DNA from: Flagellimonas amoyensis
Lineage (GTDB): Bacteria > Bacteroidota > Bacteroidia > Flavobacteriales > Flavobacteriaceae
NCBI RefSeq assembly: GCF_003058265.1
Contig: NZ_QBUK01000005.1
Location: 62,001 to 126,000, forward strand
DNA length: 64,000 nt
Direction: 5' to 3'
Shown: one piece after another, positions 25,577-32,808 of the stretch
How positions within the stretch are numbered: position 1 is the stretch's first letter
Layout: the number at the start of each line of letters is the position of its first letter
The notes under the pieces: generated by a model
Seen by the model: the letters and a program-made list of their open reading frames with translations, nothing else
Told to the model about the DNA's origin: nothing
Database searches by the model: none
Program-made: the position numbers and the translations under genes

Positions 25577-27280
25577 TTAGTTTAATTTTGGTGTGCTTGA
25601 GTCTGGTTTGATATTAGGTTCGTCAAACTTCATTATGATTGGCATAGGAAAATCTACGCCTGTTAAAATGGCCTCTCCTTCTCCAAGAATTGGTAAAAAA
25701 TCCAATGTGTTTTTATTGGCGGTACTACAAGCATTACTTACTGCTTCTTTGTCAAAATGATTAATTAGTCGGTGTGCTATAAATGTTCCCATTTGACTTA
25801 GTGTGCCTTGTGGAATATCTCTTGGCATTTGGGTTGCTATACAGAGGAACAGCCCATGTTTTCTACATTCTTTGGCTATGGAATCGAAAGCATCTAACGG
25901 TTTACTATCAAAATACTCGTCTTTAATAGACTTATTTAGAAACTGATGCGCTTCATCAATAAAAACCACAACTGGGATATCTTTGAATGAACCACCTCTT
26001 GCTTTGGCTAAAAGAAATTTCCCAATTGCATTTACTAATGTTTCTCTAACTTGAAAATCATATTTTACGTTTTCTAAGTTTAGGCGCAATAATTTGTCAT
26101 CAGTATTTTCGATGGATATAAATTGATTGAGTACATCAGTTAAGTCATATTCGTCCTTTGTCTTTGTAAAACCAAAGATTTCATCAAACTCAGAAGTGTT
26201 TATAAGGTTGTTTATACGAGAGACTAAACTCACGCAATACGCAAAATCAGTATTATAAATGTTTTCCCAATGTGTCCCTTTGTCGTATGCACATTCTTGT
26301 GCTATTTGAAGGTTTAATTTTGTAAAATCAAAATCCGCTTTGTTGTTCTCTATAGAAGTAACATTATCAAAATAAAACTTGTTGTAAGGAGATTTTTTGG
26401 AGTTTTCTTTTTTTAGAATTCCCTCCGTTATTTCAATAGTTTCACCTTTATAATTTAATTCATTCGAATTAGCGAGCCTTACTATTTTCAATGACCGAAT
26501 TGCTTCCATTAATTTTGGAGCTTGCGTTTTTACAGAAGGTTTTAGCAATACAAATAAATCATCAATTGTAAGTTGTGAATAATGAAACATATGAGTCCCA
26601 TCACCAACGGAAATAGTTTTAGATTGGTCGTATTTCCCACTATACTCTCCAGTCGCATCAATCAAAATTGTTTTATTACCTATTGCTACTAATGATTCTA
26701 CCAATTTACTTACCGTATAACTTTTTCCTCCTCCTGTAGTACCAACAATAGCACAATGGCGTCCAAAAATGGATTGCAAATTTATTTTGACATTGGTATT
26801 TGGACTTGAAACTAAACCTCCTATTGCAATTGTTTTTGCGATTTCGCCACTTCTTACTCCAAACCTTGACATATATTCTTGCACCAATTCTCCTGAACTT
26901 ACAAATACTTTTGCTCCAATGTTTGGATAGGCTGTTAATCCCTTTTTAACATCAAACGGATTGTATAGATCAAAAGATAAAAGAATTTCAATTTTTCCTG
27001 TGGGATGAAAATCACTGGTTTGAAATGCTTTCTCATTCAAAGAAAGTCGTTCTGATTCTGGTAATGATAATTCTGTAATTCTACCTAAAAAACCAAATTT
27101 ATCGCCTTCAATCACGACAAAACTACCCACCAAGCCGCCGTTAAATTCTTTACCAAAATGAGTGAATCCATTCAATAACACCGATGAAGGAAAATGAACT
27201 TTCACAAATTGCGGTAAAACCTGATTGATATAACCTAGAAAATATTCGTGCTTGAAAGGATTTATCTTTTGGTTACTCAT
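25577..27280 (-). CDS. HerA-family ATPase of a SIR2-HerA defence pair
   Basis: 567 residues. An N-terminal HerA barrel-like domain (about 15-150) precedes the FtsK/HerA ATPase core: Walker A GTTGGGKS at 180-187, 'LIDATGEYSGKYD' near 207 and Walker B VVVFIDEAHQ at 437-446, then 'IATQMPRDIPQGTLSQMGTF', the HerA sensor/arginine-finger region. HerA proteins form hexameric DNA translocases. Its first 8 bases overlap the end of the SIR2 gene, so they are translated together. In known SIR2-HerA (Nezha-type) systems the two proteins assemble into one large complex that degrades NAD+ and DNA upon phage infection. Confidence 0.9.
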   Translation of the reverse strand: MSNQKINPFKHEYFLGYINQVLPQFVKVHFPSSVLLNGFTHFGKEFNGGLVGSFVVIEGDKFGFLGRITELSLPESERLSLNEKAFQTSDFHPTGKIEILLSFDLYNPFDVKKGLTAYPNIGAKVFVSSGELVQEYMSRFGVRSGEIAKTIAIGGLVSSPNTNVKINLQSIFGRHCAIVGTTGGGKSYTVSKLVESLVAIGNKTILIDATGEYSGKYDQSKTISVGDGTHMFHYSQLTIDDLFVLLKPSVKTQAPKLMEAIRSLKIVRLANSNELNYKGETIEITEGILKKENSKKSPYNKFYFDNVTSIENNKADFDFTKLNLQIAQECAYDKGTHWENIYNTDFAYCVSLVSRINNLINTSEFDEIFGFTKTKDEYDLTDVLNQFISIENTDDKLLRLNLENVKYDFQVRETLVNAIGKFLLAKARGGSFKDIPVVVFIDEAHQFLNKSIKDEYFDSKPLDAFDSIAKECRKHGLFLCIATQMPRDIPQGTLSQMGTFIAHRLINHFDKEAVSNACSTANKNTLDFLPILGEGEAILTGVDFPMPIIMKFDEPNIKPDSSTPKLN

Positions 27281-28544
27281 TTTTGAGGCTTATTGTGACT
27301 TGTTGGGGGTTTTCATATGTTTTTATCTCCGGAAAATAATTGGCAAAGTCCGTAAATGTTTCTGAAACCATTAAAATTCTTTCGGTTTGCAATGCAGCAT
27401 CCTTTATGGTTTTTAGTGATTTTGAAGCGACATCACTGTCAAATCCAGGGTCAATTATTGCCAATCTAAAACCTGGGTTTTGATTCAATGCTTCCTCTAT
27501 TGCTGCATTAATATGCTTATCATTAAAACTGTAACCTATACAAACCAATAAAGTATCACCATTTAACCTAAGGTTTTTTTGAAACCGGGCCATCATTTCA
27601 AAAAATGGTTGCTCGTATGAATCTTCATATTTGGCTTCTCTAGGATAAACCATCAAAGCTCTTTTAGGCTTTTCTTTAATTACTACACTGCCAGTTTCTT
27701 CAATTCTTTCCCAGTTGATAGAACCGTGTAATTTGTGTAAATGAAAAACACGCTGTACAAAATTATCTTCTTCTTTGAGTTTGCTTCCTTCTCTTTGTAC
27801 AAAATCATAATCAAAATATCTACCGCTGAATGTTCTTGGAAATGTATATGAAAAACCATCAATGACAATTGCGTTTACAGCTGTTGCGGCATCTTCAAAA
27901 AGTAAGTCATAATTTAAAGTAAATACTTTAACTCGTGGGCTGGTTTGCTTACGTTGCAACACTTTTTCAAGTAAAACTTTATGTGGAAATGCATCATTTT
28001 TTGGCGTTGGAATGGTACATTTTGCTTGTATGAGATTGAAAAGTAAATCCTTTAACTCGGATAGTTTTTTCTTTTCATCTTTAAAAACAATCTCTGAATC
28101 TTCTGAAAATTTTATGAAGCCTTCAACTTGGCTCAATAAGGATTCAATATCCTTTTTTTCTTTTTTCTCGTTAGGAAATTTTACAGCCTTAATGATGTTG
28201 CCTAAACCATCAACCTTATCTGTTTTAAATTCTTTAACTGCTTCGTCCCACAATTGAGCCATTGAAAGACCCTTTACATCCATTGAAGAACCCGCTCCAG
28301 TAAGAAGTACTAAATTCTTAAATGGCTTTTGGAAAAATGCAGTGTAAACTTTGCGTTTTTCACTATTTGCGAGTTCAACACTAGGTTCTAGGTTCCTACC
28401 TTCTGCATCTTTATTATTAAAAGGTCGGATACCTGAAAGTTTTATAAGTTTTCCCTTATCAAATTCTGAATCTTTAACCTCTATAGTTTTAGATTTTCCA
28501 TTGATTAAAATGTATTTCCATTCCTCTTTTTCTTCTTTTGCCAT
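27273..28544 (-). CDS. SIR2-domain NADase of a SIR2-HerA defence pair
   Basis: 423 residues. A N-terminal extension of about 70 residues is followed by a SIR2-like domain: 'LVLLTGAGSSMDVKG' with GAGSS at 83-87, 'VFTLNYDLLFEDAA' with the conserved Asn211, and 'FHLHKLHGSINW' with the catalytic-type His273. A C-terminal part has 'LLVCIGYSFNDKHINAAIEE', usual for prokaryotic SIR2 effector proteins. This class hydrolyses NAD+ to stop infection rather than deacetylating proteins. It is the first gene of the pair with herA (8-base overlap). The upstream gap of about 190 bases holds a gene fragment. Confidence 0.9.
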   Translation of the reverse strand: MAKEEKEEWKYILINGKSKTIEVKDSEFDKGKLIKLSGIRPFNNKDAEGRNLEPSVELANSEKRKVYTAFFQKPFKNLVLLTGAGSSMDVKGLSMAQLWDEAVKEFKTDKVDGLGNIIKAVKFPNEKKEKKDIESLLSQVEGFIKFSEDSEIVFKDEKKKLSELKDLLFNLIQAKCTIPTPKNDAFPHKVLLEKVLQRKQTSPRVKVFTLNYDLLFEDAATAVNAIVIDGFSYTFPRTFSGRYFDYDFVQREGSKLKEEDNFVQRVFHLHKLHGSINWERIEETGSVVIKEKPKRALMVYPREAKYEDSYEQPFFEMMARFQKNLRLNGDTLLVCIGYSFNDKHINAAIEEALNQNPGFRLAIIDPGFDSDVASKSLKTIKDAALQTERILMVSETFTDFANYFPEIKTYENPQQVTISLKNE

Positions 28545-28562
28545 ATTTAAAAAGCATTAAAC

Positions 28563-28730
28563 TTATCTCCCATCGCCTGTTTCAGATTCCATTTTTGTGG
28601 TGTCTAAGGTACTTTCAAGCACAATCAATTTTTGGTCGGTATGGGTTTTGAAATGTTCTGCCGTTTCATTTGCAAAGGTTACATCCAAACAAATAAATTG
28701 CTTTTTGTCGCCATCTGTAGCTGTATGCAA
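28563..28730 (-). pseudogene. orphan C-terminal coding fragment before SIR2-HerA
   Basis: An open frame of 55 codons ends in TAA at 28563. It reads, among others, 'DGDKKQFICLDVTFANETAE' and 'KLIVLESTLDTTKM', a protein-like composition without a start codon of its own beyond TTG. It is in the same frame as the 301-residue gene and separated from it only by TAA and one codon. The ending weakly recalls C-terminal tails of type III DNA methyltransferases ('LESALDTTK'-like), but I cannot confirm this. It is either the lost tail of the upstream gene or a remnant of another gene replaced by SIR2-HerA. Confidence 0.45.
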
Positions 28731-28733
28731 TTT

Positions 28734-29639
28734 TTAATTCAACAAGTTATTAATGTTTTCTTCCCAACCTTCTCTGTGAATTATTCTTTCCTCGTATAAA
28801 TCGTTATCCAATATTTCCTTTTTTGAAAGTTGAGAAAGTTCTTGCCAATTTCTATCAAAAACATAAGTAGCATTTCCTGTTCTAATACTTTCTAAAACGT
28901 AGATGTTTTTATTAGGGAAACCAAAAACCAAATAATCATTGAAACCACCTTGTCCTACTGCAACAAAATTCGGTGTATGGTCAGATATAGTTTCAATTCT
29001 GTAATTAGCTACTGGTCTATTGCCTTCCGGTTGTCTCTGAATAATATCAGTAACTTCATTTTGAACGACTTCCCAAGGGTATTCTCCTGGTGGTAATATC
29101 CTCCAATTTAATCTGATGACATTTGGTGATAATGGTGGTGCCATTTCTGCTGTTAAGACATCACATTCGCCAAATAATTCTAAATATAAATTGATAATGT
29201 GCCTAATTTCATCTGCATTATCGGCTTTGTTTAATTGTTTAGAAATAAGAAGCTTTGAACCGTCTTTGATTGCGATTTTAAACTCTTCACTCGGTGGCGG
29301 AACAAATTCTCTTGGGTAACGCTCACGAGCTATGTAAACAATTTTTGAATGTTCATATCCACTCCAATCTTTCCAAGTCCATTCACGTGTTTGATAATAA
29401 GTTTCTTTCTCCAAATCTTTCCTAATGTTATACTTTCCTTCGCTATTATATTCAGAAATAGGGCCAATTGAAGTTGGGAGAACTTGCTCGTTCACATTTA
29501 GTTCATTTGTGAAACCGATCTCAATTAATCTTTCATGATGATTTTGTAAATCAGTAAGACCAATGAAAAAATCTGCATTTGCAGGTATTAATCTCAAATA
29601 TGGATTAATATTTCTTACTCTCGATTTCCCTATTTTCAT
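28734..29639 (-). CDS. hypothetical protein in defence island
   Basis: 301 residues, no signal peptide or membrane helix. A mixed alpha/beta protein with a conserved-looking C-terminal half: 'GQGGFNDYLVFGFPNKNIYV', 'LESIRTGNATYVFDRNWQEL' and 'EERIIHREGWEENINNLL'. I do not recognise the family; the C-terminal half looks like a small domain that accompanies other accessory genes in Bacteroidetes. It starts cleanly at an ATG (29639) and ends in TAA, but the reading frame continues past the stop as a 55-codon fragment, so it may be truncated at its C-terminus. Confidence 0.75.
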   Translation of the reverse strand: MKIGKSRVRNINPYLRLIPANADFFIGLTDLQNHHERLIEIGFTNELNVNEQVLPTSIGPISEYNSEGKYNIRKDLEKETYYQTREWTWKDWSGYEHSKIVYIARERYPREFVPPPSEEFKIAIKDGSKLLISKQLNKADNADEIRHIINLYLELFGECDVLTAEMAPPLSPNVIRLNWRILPPGEYPWEVVQNEVTDIIQRQPEGNRPVANYRIETISDHTPNFVAVGQGGFNDYLVFGFPNKNIYVLESIRTGNATYVFDRNWQELSQLSKKEILDNDLYEERIIHREGWEENINNLLN

Positions 29640-29669
29640 TTTTTAAATTTTTATCATTTATCTAGGTTT

Positions 29670-29718
29670 ACTCGAACATTTTCCGAGTTTATAAGCGTTG
29701 TTTAAATTCCATACAACG
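29670..29718. repeat. two adjacent small hairpins between island genes
   Basis: ACTCG/CGAGT (29670-29674 and 29684-29688) and CGTTGT/ACAACG (29696-29701 and 29713-29718) form two neighbouring hairpins. The second is followed by TTTTGGCTAAAGCTAGTGCG. This type of ACAACGTTTTGGC sequence looks like a dispersed repeat or a recombination-site-like sequence; see findings. Confidence 0.5.
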
Positions 29719-29754
29719 TTTTGGCTAAAGCTAGTGCGGCTATTCGTAAATTCC

Positions 29755-30336
29755 TTAAGAACCGGAATCGTCATCGTCAACCGAGCCTGTGTCTGTCGAA
29801 GATGAAATGCCCGCATTAGCTTTAGGTGTTGTTGTTGTGCGTTTTTTTAGTTGATCTATTTCCTTTTTAAGACTATCTATCTTAGTGTTGAAATTATCAA
29901 TTCTGTTCAGACTTTTTCGCTGATTCACAATTATACTGTCTTTCGTTTCAATCATTTTAATCAAGCTGTCATTGGTAGAACTTGTTGAGCAGGAATGAAT
30001 TCCAAAAATTATCCCTGTCAAAACACCTAGAATTGCTATAGCCTTATCTGCGATTTTTAAAAAAGTACTTTGTTTAGTCTTGCGGAATTCCTTGTAGTAG
30101 CTTGAATTTCGGATTAGGATTTCTCCATTTTGAGTCAAGCCATATTTTAAAATGTCTCCCTTGTACTCAGGGGGAAAAACGGCTAAGTTGCCATCTCTTT
30201 CCATCTCAAGAATAGCAAACTCAATTTCATTCTGTTCGAACTTGATATTTTCTAATAGTTCATTCCTGGGAGCAATAGGAACTTCCTTGTCAACTAAATA
30301 TCTAAGGATTGTATCTTTTACGTTCTTCTCTTTCAT
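29755..30336 (-). CDS. winged-helix and coiled-coil membrane protein
   Basis: 193 residues in three parts. Residues 1-80 look like a winged helix ('LRYLVDKEVPIAPRNELLEN', 'GLTQNGEILIRNSSYYKEF'). A single membrane helix follows (about 93-115, 'IADKAIAILGVLTGIIFGIH'), then a coiled coil (about 120-168, 'RIDNFNTKIDSLKKEIDQLK') and a Thr/Ser/Asp-rich tail (DDDDSGS). No family is recognised. It may anchor a DNA- or protein-binding domain at the membrane. It is separated from its neighbour by hairpins, so co-transcription is uncertain. Confidence 0.7.
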   Translation of the reverse strand: MKEKNVKDTILRYLVDKEVPIAPRNELLENIKFEQNEIEFAILEMERDGNLAVFPPEYKGDILKYGLTQNGEILIRNSSYYKEFRKTKQSTFLKIADKAIAILGVLTGIIFGIHSCSTSSTNDSLIKMIETKDSIIVNQRKSLNRIDNFNTKIDSLKKEIDQLKKRTTTTPKANAGISSSTDTGSVDDDDSGS

Positions 30337-30345
30337 TTCTTAAAT

Positions 30346-30690
30346 GCACCACAACTTGGATATATACCCAACTTTTATCAGCATATTTTACTATTTTGTT
30401 GGCTATGCCCAAAAAATTACTGGACGAACATTGAATTTGGGGGAGATTATGCTAAATGTAAGAAATTTCATTTAATTGTTAAATGTGGAATTCCGTATAA
30501 GGTTTAATAATCTATACGAATCAATGATTTAGATTCCAGAATTAGATTGCTTTCGTTTTTGTTTTGCTTCGCAAAAGAAAAATGTAAAGCAAGAGGATAA
30601 CAGGCTGGCGCACTGTTATTGATTCATTTTCCTTCGGAAAAGCCCATTTTTAGTATGTTCTTCGAAAATATAGATTAATGACTTTTATAG
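30346..30690. other. intergenic, AT-rich, no gene seen
   Basis: No open frame of note. A short hairpin (TTTTGC at 30562-30567, GCAAAA at 30571-30576) is flanked by T and A runs and could terminate transcription from either side. The stretch is part of an 820-base gap that also holds the repeat modules and a decayed gene copy described separately. Confidence 0.5.
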
Positions 30691-30692
30691 CA

Positions 30693-30748
30693 TTTTTTAC
30701 TAAAAAGAGGCTTCAGCTTAATAAAATCAATAGATTTTTTACTAAAAA
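30693..30748. repeat. 57-bp paired-iteron module, copy A
   Basis: TTTTTTACTAAAAA occurs twice, at 30693-30706 and 30735-30748 (start-to-start distance 42). The region between contains the core TTCAGCTTAATAAAATCAA, which is shared with copies B and C. Confidence 0.75.
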
Positions 30749-30823
30749 ATGATTTTTTGAAGTAGGGCTTAATTCAAGAATGAAGACTTTATTTATCCAT
30801 ATAATTTTATGGCTAATCTCTTA

Positions 30824-30880
30824 TTTTTCACGGAAAAAGGTGTTCAGCCCAATAAAATCAAGGAATTTTTCACGGAAAAA
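30824..30880. repeat. 57-bp paired-iteron module, copy B
   Basis: TTTTTCACGGAAAAA occurs twice, at 30824-30838 and 30866-30880 (distance 42, as in copy A). The core between is TTCAGCCCAATAAAATCAA. The iteron differs from that of copy A but both iterons within a copy are identical, as if they change together. Confidence 0.78.
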
Positions 30881-30914
30881 TCAAAATAAGTTGATTTTTT
30901 AAGGCAAGAATGCT

Positions 30915-31052
30915 TTCTTCGTTACTAAATCCTCTTCTTGGTATTTCTTTTCCTGCCTGTAATACTGCAATATGGGTTCTTGCCCATCATTGATCCATAT
31001 CCAACTGGCATCTGGTTACAGCCAGATGGATGAATTCCTCCTCGTTATTTTC
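30915..31052 (-). pseudogene. decayed duplicate of the gene at 32404-32751
   Basis: On the minus strand this stretch matches the C-terminal coding part of the 115-residue gene: 31025-31046 is identical over 22 bases to 32511-32532 (encoding 'EEEFIH'), and the end encodes a YYRQEKK-like sequence as in the intact gene (FYRQEKK). Internal stops and indels destroy the frame. Together with module B it is a duplicate of the segment made of the gene's 3' end plus module C. Confidence 0.75.
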
Positions 31053-31120
31053 CATAGCTCATTATTTGGCTTTGGTCTATGTAATCATTGCATTTTAAGT
31101 TAATTGTATTCTAATTTTTA

Positions 31121-31128
31121 TATCTTTG
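31121..31128 (+). promoter_or_regulatory. -7 promoter element before the Panacea gene
   Basis: TATCTTTG matches TAnnTTTG and lies 38 bases before the ATG at 31166. A TTG at 31104-31106 is closer than the usual -33 spacing, so the upstream element is uncertain. Confidence 0.45.
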
Positions 31129-31165
31129 GCACACTTTTTTCGTCTATAATGCGTATATTATATAG

Positions 31166-31768
31166 ATGAATGCTACAAGTAACCATATGGCCTACTCAAA
31201 ATCCGAAATCGATAAACTCGGGAACACTCTTATTTATTTGTGCAAGAATATTGGAGAGCCTATTTCTAAAACCAAGGCTATAAAGCTCTTATATTTTATA
31301 GAAGAGTTTTCCATTAAAAAATATGGAAAACCTTTTCTAGGATTGGAATGGGAAGTATGGCATCTTGGCCCGGTGGCCGAAGACCTCTATGCAGAGATAA
31401 ATGACCCTTTTATGTTGTCTGATTTTATTGAGACCACTGCACTAAAGGGTTATGAGGGTAATTTCATATGTGCTAAAGGTGAGTTTAATGATGATGAGTT
31501 TTCAAATTCTGATATTGAGTTGTTGAATTTGTTAATTGAAAAACTTGGAAGTAAAACTGCTAGTGAACTTATTGAGTTAACACACAGGCCTCACACACTT
31601 TGGTATAAACTTTCAAAGGAGAATAATCTATTAGAAAGTTTCAGTAAAAAAACAATGACAACTACGGATATAAAGATTGATTTATCCAACTTATTGTCAG
31701 ATGATAAAAAGGAAATCTTCTTAAATTACTTGGAACAAAGGGATATTAAACGGATTTATGGCTATTAA
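31166..31768 (+). CDS. Panacea-domain antitoxin (SocA-like)
   Basis: 200 residues. The Panacea/DUF4065 pattern is clear from about residue 15: 'LGNTLIYLCKNIGEPISKTK', 'AIKLLYFIEEFSIKKYGKPF' and 'LEWEVWHLGPVAEDLYAEI', the hallmark 'GP' after 'W..H'. Panacea proteins serve as antitoxins for many unrelated toxins. The next gene overlaps its end by 11 bases, the layout of a toxin-antitoxin pair. ATGs at 31166 and 31187 (MAYSKSEIDK) are both possible starts. The module stands between two duplicate segments of the island. Confidence 0.85.
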   Translation: MNATSNHMAYSKSEIDKLGNTLIYLCKNIGEPISKTKAIKLLYFIEEFSIKKYGKPFLGLEWEVWHLGPVAEDLYAEINDPFMLSDFIETTALKGYEGNFICAKGEFNDDEFSNSDIELLNLLIEKLGSKTASELIELTHRPHTLWYKLSKENNLLESFSKKTMTTTDIKIDLSNLLSDDKKEIFLNYLEQRDIKRIYGY

Positions 31769-32204
31769 TCCATTTTCTCTCCTATATTTTCCTACTTTCT
31801 ATTTCAAAAATGGAGGTTCTAAGCCTAAATACTTTATACCCTTATATTTGGATGGGAGTAAATTGATTATTGCAAGTTTACCTAGTTCTCAGGATTTCGT
31901 TCCAGATGATATAAAAAAATATGGTTGCATAGAATACCCTGATAAATGTATTAGTTGCTTTCATTTTCCTAGTGGGAAAATTATCTGTGATGATTCGGGT
32001 TTTGCATTTCCTCTTGACACTTTTATTTATCTGGATCAAATAGATGATTATGATAAAGATATATTCGAGTCAGTATACCCTGTAGAAGGAATAGATTATC
32101 ATACTAAGGGGAGTCTTTCCAAATCAATCAAAGAAGATCTTTTAAAATGTATTTTGAATAGTTCTAGGGTTAAGAATAAAATAAAGAGATACCTCTCGGT
32201 TTAA
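31758..32204 (+). CDS. putative toxin paired with the Panacea antitoxin
   Basis: 148 residues, rich in strands, starting inside the last codons of the Panacea gene. Seen: 'PFSLLYFPTFYFKNGGSKPK' and 'YFIPLYLDGSKLIIASLPSS', which recall small beta-barrel (MazF/PemK-like) toxins by pattern, and a paired Cys region 'KCISCFHF'. I do not recognise a specific family, so the toxin role is inferred from its position and coupling. It ends at 32204 before module C. Confidence 0.75.
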   Translation: MAINPFSLLYFPTFYFKNGGSKPKYFIPLYLDGSKLIIASLPSSQDFVPDDIKKYGCIEYPDKCISCFHFPSGKIICDDSGFAFPLDTFIYLDQIDDYDKDIFESVYPVEGIDYHTKGSLSKSIKEDLLKCILNSSRVKNKIKRYLSV

Positions 32205-32305
32205 TTCACATATTACTCGTTAATATCGTGGTTATTGAAAGTGTTGAAATCAGGTGCGGATTTCTTTTGATTAAGTTGGCTTTCTAATATTTTTGGATTC
32301 ACCCC

Positions 32306-32362
32306 TTCTTTAAAGAAAAAATGTGTTCAGCTCAATTAAATCAAGGAATTTCTAACGGAAAA
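32306..32362. repeat. 57-bp paired-iteron module, copy C (degenerate)
   Basis: TTCTTTAAAGAAAAAA (from 32306) and TTTCTAACGGAAAA (32349-32362) flank the core TTCAGCTCAATTAAATCAA. It lies about 40 bases downstream of the 115-residue gene (minus strand), the same relation as between copy B and the decayed duplicate. Confidence 0.65.
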
Positions 32363-32403
32363 TTAAGTATAGGGTGCTTTCTTGGGGTTAAGAAGGATTT
32401 GAT

Positions 32404-32751
32404 TCATTCCTCTTCTTTGGCTTTCTTTTCTTGCCTGTAAAATTGGTTCAAATGGTCCATCAAGGCCTCTTCTCCGACTGGCATCAATCGGTTTGCAATG
32501 GTCATGGCTTGATGGATGAATTCCTCCTCGTTTCTGTCCATTACATCATCCGAACCCAATTCTGGGTTGATTGCTCTCATGGAAAGGTATAGCAATGCAC
32601 GAACGGTCAACAAGAGATCGGCATGACCGTCAAGGTAAAAGAAGGTTGGTTGGAACTTGTCCTTGAACCACGGATGTGGAGCCAGGGTCGGGGTATAATC
32701 ATTCGCATGATGTCTTAAATCCTTTATAAGCTTTTCTTCGTTCGGGTTCAT
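32404..32751 (-). CDS. small helical protein downstream of the HEPN gene
   Basis: 115 residues, helical, without signal peptide: 'HADLLLTVRALLYLSMRAIN' and 'EEEFIHQAMTIANRLMPVGE' with a charged C-terminal end (RQEKKAKEEE). Unknown family. It follows the HEPN protein by 57 bases on the same strand, likely one transcript, and might be its partner. A broken copy of its 3' half exists at 30915-31052, so this locus has been duplicated. Confidence 0.7.
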   Translation of the reverse strand: MNPNEEKLIKDLRHHANDYTPTLAPHPWFKDKFQPTFFYLDGHADLLLTVRALLYLSMRAINPELGSDDVMDRNEEEFIHQAMTIANRLMPVGEEALMDHLNQFYRQEKKAKEEE

Positions 32752-32808
32752 GGCAATTTGTTGTTTGCTTTTTGAATAGACTTTTTTAGCTTATGTGTAA
32801 TATGGACA

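Noticed and set aside
30693..32362. retron or CRISPR-like array
   Set aside because: No reverse transcriptase is in the element, and the iterons are in pairs around a conserved core rather than repeats with unique spacers.
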